From: Actinomycetes bacterium
Lineage (GTDB): Bacteria; Actinomycetota; Thermoleophilia; Gaiellales; Gaiellaceae
Length of the DNA stretch: 64,000 nucleotides
Reading direction: 5' to 3'
NCBI GenBank assembly: GCA_026708005.1
Contig: JAPOVR010000156.1
Coordinates: forward strand, 1 to 64,000
Notes under the pieces: model-generated
The model's database searches: none
The model's input: the letters and a program-made list of their open reading frames with translations, nothing else
What the model was told of the DNA's origin: nothing
Shown here: in pieces, positions 1 to 7,924 of the stretch
Numbering within the stretch: the stretch's first letter is position 1
Layout of the letters: each line of letters starts with the position of its first letter
Program-made: the position numbers and the translations under genes

Positions 1-1302
1 CCACCACAGCCAGAACCGCGGCAAACACAACGCCAACAAACGGTCTCACACCCCCCCTTCTAGCCGCCGCCACGGACAACACCCCAACAAACCCCGGCCA
101 ACCCCCAGGGCCACCGCCGCAACACCCCCGCTCCGACCAGGTCCCCCACCGCCTACAGCCACCCACCCCGGCCCCCGCTTCCCGGGTTTTCATGGCCCAA
201 CGGCCACCGAAACCCGACGAAACCGGTGCGAACTGGTGTAGGACCGGCGCCAAAACCCGGCAGAAACACGGCAGTAAACCCACAAACAGGTGCGGCCGCC
301 GGCCCCCCCGCCGCCCCGGCAGGCCACACACCCACGGCCAACGCCCCAGTAGCAGCAGCCGGAGGCACGCCAACCCAACAGGCCAAGCCGCCGCGGAAAC
401 ACCGACCAACACCGGGAAAACACAGCCACCCAGACCGCCAAACGGTTTTTAATGTCCCACTCCACCGCCCACCCAGCCACCCACACACACCCCCCAAAAA
501 CCTAGAAACCCCGGCGGCCTCCCCCGCGCGCGCGAGCGCGAGAGACCCGCTTTCCGGCCAGATTGCTCAGCTTGCTCGGGGCGGTCTGAGCAACCTGGGC
601 AAGCTCTCGGCAGGTGACCGTTTAGTTTCCGGTAAGTCCAATTACCGGACGCTATCCGCTCGATAGTCCCTACCTATCGGGCGCCAGACTCCCTCTGTTT
701 CGCCGTTGCTGGACGCGGCCGGGAGGAGCAGCCGGCGCGCGACGTTCGATCGTGCTCGCGAGCACGCGTGAGCGGCTCTCAAGCTCTCAGCTCGTGCTCG
801 GCGGCGGGCGCGACCCCCCGGGGGGTCAGGAATCGCCGACGGCGAGGCTTGAGTGCTCATATGCGCCCGTGGGATTTCTGCGCTACCCAGGGGCCTGGCC
901 TGATGTCAGTAGATACTGTAATTCTGCTCCTCCGGGGAGTTGGAGGAGATGTATTGGGCCTGGATTGGGGTTTTCTCTTCCCTGTTTTCTATCCTTCGTA
1001 ACGGGGAGACGGGGAGAGATAACCACCGGGTGGCGGGCACGGTGCCGGGAGGTGGTTGCGGCGTCGGGCGGGGCGGACTTCGCTCCTTGGTGGCGGCTGT
1101 TGGGGGCCGGGTCGCTCCCGCTGCTCGTGGTGCGTGGCTCGAGTCTCACGGGCCGGGTCGTACTCGTGGCCGGGTGGGGCGGCGGCGGCCCAGAAGAGGA
1201 GCTATGCCTCGGTCATGCCGTCCAGGCGCCCGTGTAGCCTCTCGGCCGGAGGGCCGTTTTGCGGAACAACGGCCGAACCGCCAGCAACAATGAGGCACGC
1301 GA
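1..1302. other. Region without a recognisable gene, left part of the element
   Basis: Open frames exist on both strands, but they translate to low-complexity Pro/Arg/Ala/Gly-rich sequence and overlap one another, as expected for random frames in very GC-rich DNA. The first 500 bases are C-rich and A-rich on the plus strand. The only ordered structure I see is the cluster of inverted repeats at 563-679. A minus-strand gene ending left of the window cannot be excluded. Confidence 0.5.
563..679. promoter_or_regulatory. Cluster of three inverted repeats, possible operator or origin region
   Basis: Three perfect inverted repeats occur within 117 bases: TTGCTCAG (563-570) with CTGAGCAA (586-593), TCCGGTAA (628-635) with TTACCGGA (642-649), and CGATAG (661-666) with CTATCG (674-679). 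The short, AT-containing arms stand out from the GC-rich flanks. In an integrative element such clusters commonly serve as repressor operators or replication initiator sites; which applies here cannot be told from sequence. Confidence 0.4.
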
Positions 1303-1617
1303 ATGACACGAGAAAACCCGGCAAAGGCAGCAACGATGGCCGCTGATCCGATGAGCGAACGCTCGGCATACATCGCTGGTGTTGGGGTCTCTGGCGGGCT
1401 CAGTGAGCTCGACGCCGCCCGACAGTTCGTCGTGGAGCTTCGGCTCGAACTTGACGCGCAGCAGCGCCGGCTTGATGGGGTGCCGCCGGGGTGTGTCTCT
1501 GTCTCCCCGCGGGCTCGTGCCTGGTCGAGTTCCCGGGCTGTCGCCGAGAGGGTCGTCCCGAGACATCGCGCCGCCCGCCGGACGTACACAGCGTTGGAAG
1601 CGGACCCTGGGGGTTAG
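1303..1617 (+). CDS. Hypothetical small protein in the mobile element
   Basis: This frame encodes 104 aa. Residues 30-60 look protein-like, with an amphipathic stretch containing SELDAARQFVVELRLELDAQ, while the C-terminal third is Arg/Ala-rich and could be non-coding. I recognise no family. The frame ends three bases before the next candidate start at 1621, which fits a short operon leading to the replication gene. The alternative is that this is a chance open frame in GC-rich DNA. Confidence 0.3.
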   Translation: MTRENPAKAATMAADPMSERSAYIAGVGVSGGLSELDAARQFVVELRLELDAQQRRLDGVPPGCVSVSPRARAWSSSRAVAERVVPRHRAARRTYTALEADPGG

Positions 1618-1620
1618 GCG

Positions 1621-2295
1621 GTGGTCATCCGCTACGACAGGAAGGCGTTCGCGGAACAGACGGAGCACCGGCGCCGCATCCACGCCAGACGGATAGAGAC
1701 GGCCGCGGGTTTGGGTCTTCAGGCGACCGCGAGGAGACTGGCGCGCAACTACCAGCTCACCTACGGCCGCCCGGTCAGGGTGCCGCCGCGGAGAGGTCGT
1801 GTCACTCTCCCGTCGGGGCGCCCCGGGGGCCGTCGGCTTCCGGCCGGGCGTGTCGGCTATCGATCTGGCCGTGCGATAGCGGGGCGGGGGCCTGCGGCTA
1901 GCCGGGGCGCCCGGGGTTCCCCGGTCCGTTCGGGCTCGGGCGATCCCGACCTACCGTCAGAACAACCGCCGGCCGGTGTAGCCCGCCACGGGCGGGCCCT
2001 ACAGCGGTGGCCGCGGCCTGGCCTGGGATCGCCACGCCAACACCATCTCCGGGAGCACGCCCCCGGCCAGAGTGTGAGGGGTTGTTCCCCGACAGGGGCC
2101 CCGCCGGGCCTCTGGGGCGAGGAGGCCGGGATGGTGTGCCGGGTGGGCGAGTGCCGTTCGCTCGCCCACCGTCTTGGCCCACGTCCCGTGGCTCTCCTTG
2201 GTGGCGGGGATGCCATCCGCCGGTGGGGGTCTGAGGACCGGGACGGCGGGGGCCTTGGCTGGGGCGGCTTCTGCTCGCAGCCTGGGGCCTCCTAG
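1621..2295 (+). CDS. Hypothetical protein upstream of the replication gene, possibly only its N-terminal third real
   Basis: A GTG start at 1621 opens a 224-aa frame. The first 60 residues are basic, helical and protein-like (RYDRKAFAEQTEHRRRIHAR, then ATARRLARNYQLTYGRP), as in small element-encoded DNA-associated proteins. Beyond residue 65 the translation becomes Arg/Gly/Pro-rich and looks non-coding, so the gene may be frameshifted, degraded or shorter. I looked in all three frames of 1800-2350 for the zinc-binding domain that usually precedes a Toprim primase and did not find one. Confidence 0.3.
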   Translation: MVIRYDRKAFAEQTEHRRRIHARRIETAAGLGLQATARRLARNYQLTYGRPVRVPPRRGRVTLPSGRPGGRRLPAGRVGYRSGRAIAGRGPAASRGARGSPVRSGSGDPDLPSEQPPAGVARHGRALQRWPRPGLGSPRQHHLREHAPGQSVRGCSPTGAPPGLWGEEAGMVCRVGECRSLAHRLGPRPVALLGGGDAIRRWGSEDRDGGGLGWGGFCSQPGAS

Positions 2296-2350
2296 AGAGA
2301 ACGGGAGATGTCGCTGGTGACGGCCCGACCGGGAGGCCAAGGGGCTTGCT

Positions 2351-4225
2351 GTGAGCCGCTGTGGGCACGTCTATGAGGATGCTTCGGGCAGGCCGGTGTT
2401 CCGTGTCGTCCGTCTCGATACCCCGGACGGGAAGCGCGTGTGGCAGGAACACCCCACCGGAAGCGGATGGGAGAAAGGCCTAGGCGGTGCCAAGCCCATC
2501 CTGTACCGGCTCCCCCAAGTTGTCTCTGTCGTCCAGGCTGGTCGGGCTGTCCATGTTGTCGAGGGGGAGAAGTGCGCGGACGCCCTCAACGATCTGGGGC
2601 TGGTGGCAACGACGAACCCGGGTGGGGCCGGCAAGTGGCAGGAGGAGTTCTCCGAGAACATGCTGGCGAACACAGACTGCGTGGTCTGGGCTGACTGCGA
2701 CAAGCCTGGCCGAGGCCACGCCAACCAGGTCGCCCAAAGCCTCGCCCGCGTTGGCTGCACCGTCCACATCGCCGACCTCGACACCGACAGGGACGACGGA
2801 TACGACATCGCCGACCGCCTGCGCTTCCTCCAAAGGGAAGACGTCACCGACGAGCAGCTCGCCGGGCACCTCCGGGACACGGTCGAAGATGTGCGCGCCC
2901 GGAAGCCCGTCTCCTACACCCCGGACACCCCCATCCCGGAGGTCGAGGGTTATGCGACCGGGCAGGGCCCAGACGACAGGCCGTTCGCGGTTCCTCTCGA
3001 CGAGTTCCTCGCAGAGAAGACAGACACCAAGCCGGCGCTGATCGGCACCGAAGAGGACACCGTGCTGCCGGCGGGCGGGCTGATGCTGCTCGCCGGCAGA
3101 AGCGGCGAAGGCAAAACCACGCTCGCGAACGAGCTCGCCTTCCACCTCGCGGCCGGAGCCGGCTACCTGGACCACCCCATTGAGCGGCCGCTGCGGGTGC
3201 TCCTGATCGAGAACGAAGGACCACAAGAGCCGTTCCGGCAGAAACTCGAACGCAAACACCGCAACTGGCGCCACCAGTCCCTCGACAAGAACCTCTACAT
3301 CCACACCCACAACTGGGCCGCGTTCAGACTCGACCAGCAGGAGGCGCGCAGCAGGCTCGCCGCGTTCACCGCCCACCACGGGATCGACGTTGTCATCGCC
3401 GACCCGCTCGGGTCGCTCGGCGACACCGGCGCGGGCTCCCCCAAAGAAGCCCAACCGTTCATCGAGCTGCTCAAACAGACAGGCCTCTACCAAACCGTCG
3501 CCTGGATCATCCTGCACCACCTCCGCAAACCAGGGGCCCAGACACGCGTCGGCGACGAGCTCGACGAGATCTCGGGGGCCTGGGTGCAACACGCCGACGC
3601 TGTCCTCACCCTCAAAGCGCGGAAGGGAAACCAGGCAAGACTCAGCTACCCGAAGCTCCGCTGGGGCAAGCAACGGCCGGCCGCGATCCTCAGCTTCGAC
3701 CCAGACACCGAGACCTTCACCCACTTTCACAACGAGACCGCCCCGGGCGAACGCGACCTCCGCGCTGAGCTCACAGGACTGCTTGCCGACGGGGTATGGC
3801 GGACAGCCAGACAGTGCCATGCCCCCAAGAGGAAGGGCGGGATCGGCGCTGGCCGGGCCGCCGTCGAACAGGCGCTCGAAGACAACCCCGATCTCTTCGA
3901 GCAGCGCCCCGGCAAAGAGCTAGGCAGACCCAAGGCGCCGGTCTGCTACTCGCTCGCGGAGCTGGCACGAGACCCCGTGCCACCTGTACCACCTGAGCCT
4001 CCTGACGGGCAGGCTGGTCGCGGCTGGCTCCGGCCCTCCCCCCTACGAGGGGGAAAGGGCCAAGCCAGCCAGCAACCCCTCCAGCCTGCAGATGGCACGG
4101 CTACCAACCACGCCCGTACCAGCCCCGCTGCCAACCAGCCCACAGACAGGGAACCAGACGACGCCGAGGAGTGGGCACAGCAAGAGCGAGCCGTGTTCCT
4201 GGAACACCAACGGGGGCAGCAGTGA
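2351..4225 (+). CDS. Replication protein: Toprim-like region plus RecA-type ATPase (primase/helicase-like)
   Basis: This 624-aa protein starts with GTG. Residues 1-55 resemble the region that leads into phage-type Toprim domains (FRVVRLDTPDGKRVW, LGGAKPILYRLP). Residues 65-160 carry Toprim features: VVEGEKCADAL, then VVWADCDKPG. The second half is a RecA/RepA-like ATPase with Walker A GRSGEGKTT near residue 249 and an acidic strand VVIADPLGSLGD near residue 345. The C-terminal 130 residues are proline-rich and poorly ordered. Such proteins start replication of integrative plasmids and prophages by unwinding and priming. The usual zinc finger in front of the Toprim is absent or lies in a broken upstream frame. 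It is followed by the excisionase and integrase. Confidence 0.85.
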   Translation: MSRCGHVYEDASGRPVFRVVRLDTPDGKRVWQEHPTGSGWEKGLGGAKPILYRLPQVVSVVQAGRAVHVVEGEKCADALNDLGLVATTNPGGAGKWQEEFSENMLANTDCVVWADCDKPGRGHANQVAQSLARVGCTVHIADLDTDRDDGYDIADRLRFLQREDVTDEQLAGHLRDTVEDVRARKPVSYTPDTPIPEVEGYATGQGPDDRPFAVPLDEFLAEKTDTKPALIGTEEDTVLPAGGLMLLAGRSGEGKTTLANELAFHLAAGAGYLDHPIERPLRVLLIENEGPQEPFRQKLERKHRNWRHQSLDKNLYIHTHNWAAFRLDQQEARSRLAAFTAHHGIDVVIADPLGSLGDTGAGSPKEAQPFIELLKQTGLYQTVAWIILHHLRKPGAQTRVGDELDEISGAWVQHADAVLTLKARKGNQARLSYPKLRWGKQRPAAILSFDPDTETFTHFHNETAPGERDLRAELTGLLADGVWRTARQCHAPKRKGGIGAGRAAVEQALEDNPDLFEQRPGKELGRPKAPVCYSLAELARDPVPPVPPEPPDGQAGRGWLRPSPLRGGKGQASQQPLQPADGTATNHARTSPAANQPTDREPDDAEEWAQQERAVFLEHQRGQQ

Positions 4226-4385
4226 GCCGACCTACGCCCCCTCGAGCGAACAGGGCCGCGTGCAGACGCGACCCCAACCCCGGCGGCTGGGAGACGCCAA
4301 AGGCGGCCGCAAGCGGCTTGCGCAGATCACCACAAGCCCTCCGGGGCCAGCCTTTCGACGCTTCGCCTGCCGGGATGGTGGCGGG

Positions 4386-4667
4386 ATGAGCGCTGGTCTT
4401 CTGACGACCCGTCAGGTCGGGGAGCTCCTTGGTTTGAGCCCGGCGACGGTGCTGAGGCGGTGGAGGAGAGGGGAGATCCCCGGCTACCGCCTCGGCTCTA
4501 ACGTGCTGCGGTTCGACCGGGCCGATATCGACGCGTACTTGGCTGCCTGTCGCCGGGGTGGACGAGAGGCACCTGCCAGGGAACCCCGAAGCGTCCACCC
4601 CGACCCGATAGTTTTGCACCTGCCAGGGAACACCACCGAAGAAGAGGAGGGCCCGCATGCCGAGTGA
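4386..4667 (+). CDS. Excisionase / helix-turn-helix DNA-binding protein
   Basis: This 93-aa protein starts at the ATG at 4386. Residues 5-50 form a MerR/AlpA-like winged helix of the type seen in excisionases: LTTRQVGELLGLSPATVLRR followed by GEIPGYRLGSNVLRF. This architecture binds DNA near attachment sites and directs integrase toward excision. Its stop codon lies inside the integrase gene, an 11-base overlap, so the two are probably translated together. The C-terminal 35 residues have no recognisable feature. Confidence in the fold is high; the excisionase role is inferred from position. Confidence 0.85.
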   Translation: MSAGLLTTRQVGELLGLSPATVLRRWRRGEIPGYRLGSNVLRFDRADIDAYLAACRRGGREAPAREPRSVHPDPIVLHLPGNTTEEEEGPHAE

Positions 4668-5760
4668 GCAGTTCGGCCAGCCGTACCGCACCGCCAGAGG
4701 CTGGGGTGTGCGCTACTACGACCGGGACGGTACCCGCCGCCGGAAGTCGGGGTTCCGTTCACGGTCGGAGGCGCTCACCTACTACCGGGACGTGATCCGA
4801 CCGCAGATCGACGGGCTTCAGGCCAGCCAGCCCGAGATCACGCTGCAGGCGTTCATCCTGAAATACCTTGAGGCTCACAGCGTTGGTCGGGAGGCATCGA
4901 CGATCCAGACGCTCCGCGAACGGCTCCGCCACGCCGAGAAAACATTCGGCCCACTCAGCCTCCAGGAGCTGGAACGCCGCGCCAGCGAGATCGCAGACTG
5001 GCGTCGCACGCTGCCGGAAGGCTCCCGCTACGGGGCCACCCAGGCGCTCCGCCAGACACTCGACACGGCCGTCCGCTGGGGCTATATCAGCCAGAACCCC
5101 GCCAAACTCGCCGGGCCAAACCCCCAGCCCAAACGAGCCGAGATCGAACCGTTCACCCCCCAACAGATCGACAACCTCGCCGCAGAACTCGGCCAGTGGG
5201 GGCCAATGATCAGGTTCGCGGCGGCCACCGGCCTTCGCCCCTGCGAGTGGATCGCGCTCCAACACCAAGACATCAACCGCCCCCAAGCGGCCACAACCGT
5301 CCAACGCAGCTTCACCCGCGGCGTCGCCAAACGCTACGGGAAAACCGCAAGGTCACGCCGCCGCGTCCCGCTCTCCAACCTTGCCCTCCAAGCGCTCGAC
5401 GAGCTACCACGGAGACTCAACACCCAGCTCGTGTTCCCCGCCCCCGGCGGCGGCAACAACGTCAAGGCCGGACACGGCAGCCACCTCGACCTGCACAACT
5501 GGCGCGCCCGCGAATGGAAACCCGCGCTTGAGGCCGCCGGCCTCCCCCAAAAGCGGATCTACGACCTCAGACACACCTTCGCCACCGACGCGCTCGCCGC
5601 CGGCATCCCGATTTTTGAGCTCAGCCGCTACATGGGCACAAGCGTCCAAATCATCGACGCGACCTACGGACACCTCGCCCACGGCACAGAAACCACCGCA
5701 AAAACCAAACTCGACGCCCTCGACCAACAACGTTTGGACCAAGAAAGGGCCATAAAATAA
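4657..5760 (+). CDS. int: Tyrosine site-specific integrase
   Basis: This 367-aa tyrosine recombinase integrates and excises the element. The N-terminal part (about 1-60) resembles an arm-binding domain, residues 60-150 the core-binding SAM-like domain, and 165-360 the catalytic domain. Visible catalytic residues are Arg194 in ATGLRPCEW, Arg305 in YDLRHTFAT and the nucleophile Tyr337 in ATYGHL. The first histidine of the HxxR box is tyrosine, a substitution common in actinophage integrases. It overlaps the excisionase gene and ends 57 bases before the tRNA-Val 3' end, which points to that tRNA as its target. It looks intact. Confidence 0.93.
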   Translation: MPSEQFGQPYRTARGWGVRYYDRDGTRRRKSGFRSRSEALTYYRDVIRPQIDGLQASQPEITLQAFILKYLEAHSVGREASTIQTLRERLRHAEKTFGPLSLQELERRASEIADWRRTLPEGSRYGATQALRQTLDTAVRWGYISQNPAKLAGPNPQPKRAEIEPFTPQQIDNLAAELGQWGPMIRFAAATGLRPCEWIALQHQDINRPQAATTVQRSFTRGVAKRYGKTARSRRRVPLSNLALQALDELPRRLNTQLVFPAPGGGNNVKAGHGSHLDLHNWRAREWKPALEAAGLPQKRIYDLRHTFATDALAAGIPIFELSRYMGTSVQIIDATYGHLAHGTETTAKTKLDALDQQRLDQERAIK

Positions 5761-5782
5761 CCCCGCCCCCCAACCCCACAGC

Positions 5783-5795
5783 AGGGAAAATCCCT
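5783..5795 (+). terminator. Small hairpin after the integrase, possible weak terminator or integrase arm site
   Basis: AGGGA and TCCCT flank a three-base AAA loop and are followed by an AT-rich run, 22 bases after the integrase stop. The stem is only 5 bp. It lies between integrase and tRNA, so it could equally be an integrase-binding site. Confidence 0.25.
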
Positions 5796-5817
5796 AATAA
5801 GCAGGAACTTTACGAAA

Positions 5818-5890
5818 TGGGCGGTACTGGGCTCGAACCAGTGACCCCCAGCTTGTCGAGCTGGTGCTCTCCCAACTGAGCTAACCGCCC
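5818..5890 (-). tRNA. tRNA-Val (anticodon GAC), presumed attachment site
   Basis: The minus strand folds into a full 73-base cloverleaf: acceptor stem GGGCGGT/ACCGCCC, D-arm GCTC/GAGC, anticodon stem CCAGC/GCTGG and T-arm ACTGG/CCAGT with loop TTCGAGC. The anticodon loop is TCGACAA, giving anticodon GAC (valine). Position 33 is C instead of the nearly universal U. The discriminator base is A and CCA is not encoded. The 3' end faces the integrase, so the element probably uses this gene's 3' half as attachment site and restores it on insertion. Confidence 0.93.
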
Positions 5891-6097
5891 TGGCCGGCGG
5901 ATTGTAGCGAAGGCGTTGCGGGGGTCGGACGAGGGTGAGCAACCGACCGTTCCCCTGAATGCCGGCCTTCGAGGCGTTGTCCGCAGTGAGCGCCCCCCCA
6001 GCCCTGCACGGTACCGGCGACATCGACCACCGCGACAGCACGGCGCTCCGCCCGTTTGGCAGGGCAACGCGCCGGGCGCGCTGCGTACACTCGGTCG

Positions 6098-7057
6098 GTG
6101 AACGCGATCGAGGTCGAGGCGCTCGAGAAGACCTACCCGAAGGGGATCCGCGCCCTCGACGGCGTCAGCTTCGCCGTGTGTGAAGGCGAGGTCTTCGGCC
6201 TGCTCGGGCCCAACGGCGCCGGCAAGTCGACGACCGTGAAGATCCTCGCGACGCTGACGACCGCCGACGCAGGGCGAGCGGTCGTTGCCGGGCGCGACGT
6301 GCGAGTAGACGCAAACGCGGTGCGCCAGGTGATCGGCTACGTGCCGCAGCAGTCGGGCGTCGACCGCGAGGCCACAGGACGCGAGAACCTCACGCTCCAG
6401 GGCCGGATTCAGGGCAGGCGCGGGCCGGCGCTGCGCCGGCGGGTGGAGGAGCTGCTCGAGCGGCTCGATCTCACCGCGGCCGCAGACCGCCTCGTCAAGA
6501 CGTACTCCGGCGGGATGAAGCGTCGGCTCGATATTGGCCTCGGCCTCGTTCACGACCCGGCGGTCGTGTACCTCGACGAGCCCACCACGGGGCTCGACCC
6601 GGAGGCGCGGGTCGCGATGTGGGCCGAGCTCGAGCGCCTCGTGCAAGAGGAGCGACTCACGGTGCTCCTGACGACGCACTACCTGGAGGAGGCGGAGCGG
6701 CTCACAGACCGCCTCGCGATCGTCAGCCGAGGTGCTGTCGTCGTCGAGGGAACACCGGACGCGCTGAAGAGCAGCCTGCGCGGCGATGCCGTGACGGTGG
6801 AGCTCGGCGAGAGAAGCGCGGAGGCGGCGGCGGGGATCGTCGCCGCGCTCGCTGGGGTCGAGGAAGCCCAAGCCCACGAGCGCGTGCTGCGGGCCCGCGT
6901 CGCCGACGGCCGCAAGGCGGTTCCCGAGATCCTCTCCGCCCTCGAGGCCGGCGGCATCGCGGTTGCGACCGTGACCGTCGCGCGCCCGTCGCTCGACGAC
7001 GTCTACATGCGCTTCACCGGCCGCGACTTCCGCGCTGAGGACGAAGCCTCCACGTGA
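6098..7057 (+). CDS. ABC exporter ATP-binding protein, DrrA-like
   Basis: This 319-aa ATPase powers a two-component ABC-2 exporter. Walker A GPNGAGKST lies at residues 37-45, the signature YSGGMKRR in the middle, and Walker B VVYLDEPTTG follows, with the LTTHYLEEAE switch-histidine region. The C-terminal extension of about 80 residues is typical of the daunorubicin-resistance (DrrA) subfamily. I chose the GTG at 6098, which gives the usual short N terminus before the first strand; an upstream in-frame start at 6056 adds 14 residues with no family support. Its stop overlaps the permease start by 4 bases. The substrate is unknown; drugs or lipids are usual for the family. Confidence 0.92.
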   Translation: MNAIEVEALEKTYPKGIRALDGVSFAVCEGEVFGLLGPNGAGKSTTVKILATLTTADAGRAVVAGRDVRVDANAVRQVIGYVPQQSGVDREATGRENLTLQGRIQGRRGPALRRRVEELLERLDLTAAADRLVKTYSGGMKRRLDIGLGLVHDPAVVYLDEPTTGLDPEARVAMWAELERLVQEERLTVLLTTHYLEEAERLTDRLAIVSRGAVVVEGTPDALKSSLRGDAVTVELGERSAEAAAGIVAALAGVEEAQAHERVLRARVADGRKAVPEILSALEAGGIAVATVTVARPSLDDVYMRFTGRDFRAEDEAST

Positions 7058-7830
7058 GGGCTACAGCCCTCGATACCTGGGCGATGCTAGGGCGCCAGGG
7101 GCGAGCGCTCATGCGCCAGCCGATCTGGATCGCGATCCTCATCGTCGAGCCGATCGTCTGGATTACGCTCTTCAGCCAGCTCTTTCGGCGCATCGTCGAG
7201 CTTCCGGGCTTCGAGACCGACTCGTACATCCAGTTTCTCACGCCGGGCATCGTCGTGATGGCCGCGTTCTTCTCGGCTTCGTGGAGCGGCTGGAACATGC
7301 TGATGGACCACGACCGAGGGGTGCTCGAGCGGTTTCTCGCAACCCGCGTGAGCCGCTTCGCGATCGTCGTGTCGCAGGTGCTGCGCTCGTCGATCATCGG
7401 TGTCATCAAGGCCCTGCTGCTCGTTGGGATCGCGCATGCGCTCGGCGCGCGCGTCACAGCGGGCTTCGCCGGGTGGCTGGTCCTGCTGCTGGCGGCGGCC
7501 CTCATTTCGAGTGTCTTCGCGGGCATCTCCCACACGATCGCGCTCGTTGTGCGCTCACAGGACACGCTGGTCGCCTTCGTCAGTTTCTACGCGCTGCCGC
7601 TGACGTTCTTCTCAACGAGCCTCATCGCAGAGGAGCTGATGCCGGTCTGGATGCAGTGGGCCGCCCGCTTCAACCCGGTGAACTGGGCTGTGATGGCAGC
7701 ACGTGAGACGATGAGTACGACGACCGACTGGAGCGCGATCGGCTTCTGGCTCGGCCTGCTCGTCGCCGGATCGGTCGCGACAGCGCTGCTTGCCACCCAC
7801 GCGTTTCGCAGCTACCAGCGCACCCTGTAG
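7054..7830 (+). CDS. ABC-2 type transporter permease, DrrB-like
   Basis: This 258-aa integral membrane protein starts with a GTG that overlaps the stop of the ATPase gene, indicating translational coupling. It has about six hydrophobic segments and the ABC-2 features FLTPGIVVMAAFF and FNPVNWAVMAARE near the last two helices. It pairs with the preceding DrrA-like ATPase to make a dimeric exporter. The next gene, pcrA, runs the other way, so the pair forms a complete two-gene operon. Confidence 0.92.
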   Translation: MRATALDTWAMLGRQGRALMRQPIWIAILIVEPIVWITLFSQLFRRIVELPGFETDSYIQFLTPGIVVMAAFFSASWSGWNMLMDHDRGVLERFLATRVSRFAIVVSQVLRSSIIGVIKALLLVGIAHALGARVTAGFAGWLVLLLAAALISSVFAGISHTIALVVRSQDTLVAFVSFYALPLTFFSTSLIAEELMPVWMQWAARFNPVNWAVMAARETMSTTTDWSAIGFWLGLLVAGSVATALLATHAFRSYQRTL

Positions 7831-7924
7831 CCAACGTGCCTGCGGGGCCGCGGCTGACGCCGACGTCTGTGCTCTCAGCGCTCCGGAGCCGCCGCGACGG
7901 GCCGCCCGCGGAGCTGTCTGCACC

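Larger units (their letters stand above)
1..5818. mobile_element. Right end of an integrative element inserted at a tRNA-Val gene
   Basis: A replication protein, an excisionase and a tyrosine integrase lie in a row on the plus strand. The integrase stop codon is 57 bases from the 3' end of a tRNA-Val gene on the opposite strand. This is the standard arrangement of actinobacterial integrative plasmids and phage-like islands, where the integrase sits beside the attachment site in the tRNA 3' half. The left boundary is not visible: I found no second copy of the tRNA 3' sequence between 1 and 5760, so the other attachment site should lie left of the window. No transfer or structural genes are seen here. 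The extent is inferred from gene content. Confidence 0.7.

Noticed and set aside
1-500. Minus-strand open frames of about 100 aa
   Set aside because: Trp/Gly/Val-rich, low-complexity translations with no start context; several overlapping frames are equally open.
2100-2350. A zinc-finger domain belonging to the replication protein
   Set aside because: No frame shows the CxxH...CxxC pattern of phage primases; the only cysteines in the open frame (CRVGEC) have no matching second pair.
1-5760. A second attachment site (copy of the tRNA-Val 3' end) inside the window
   Set aside because: I searched for the T-arm and anticodon-arm sequences by eye on both strands and found no copy, so the other end must lie outside.
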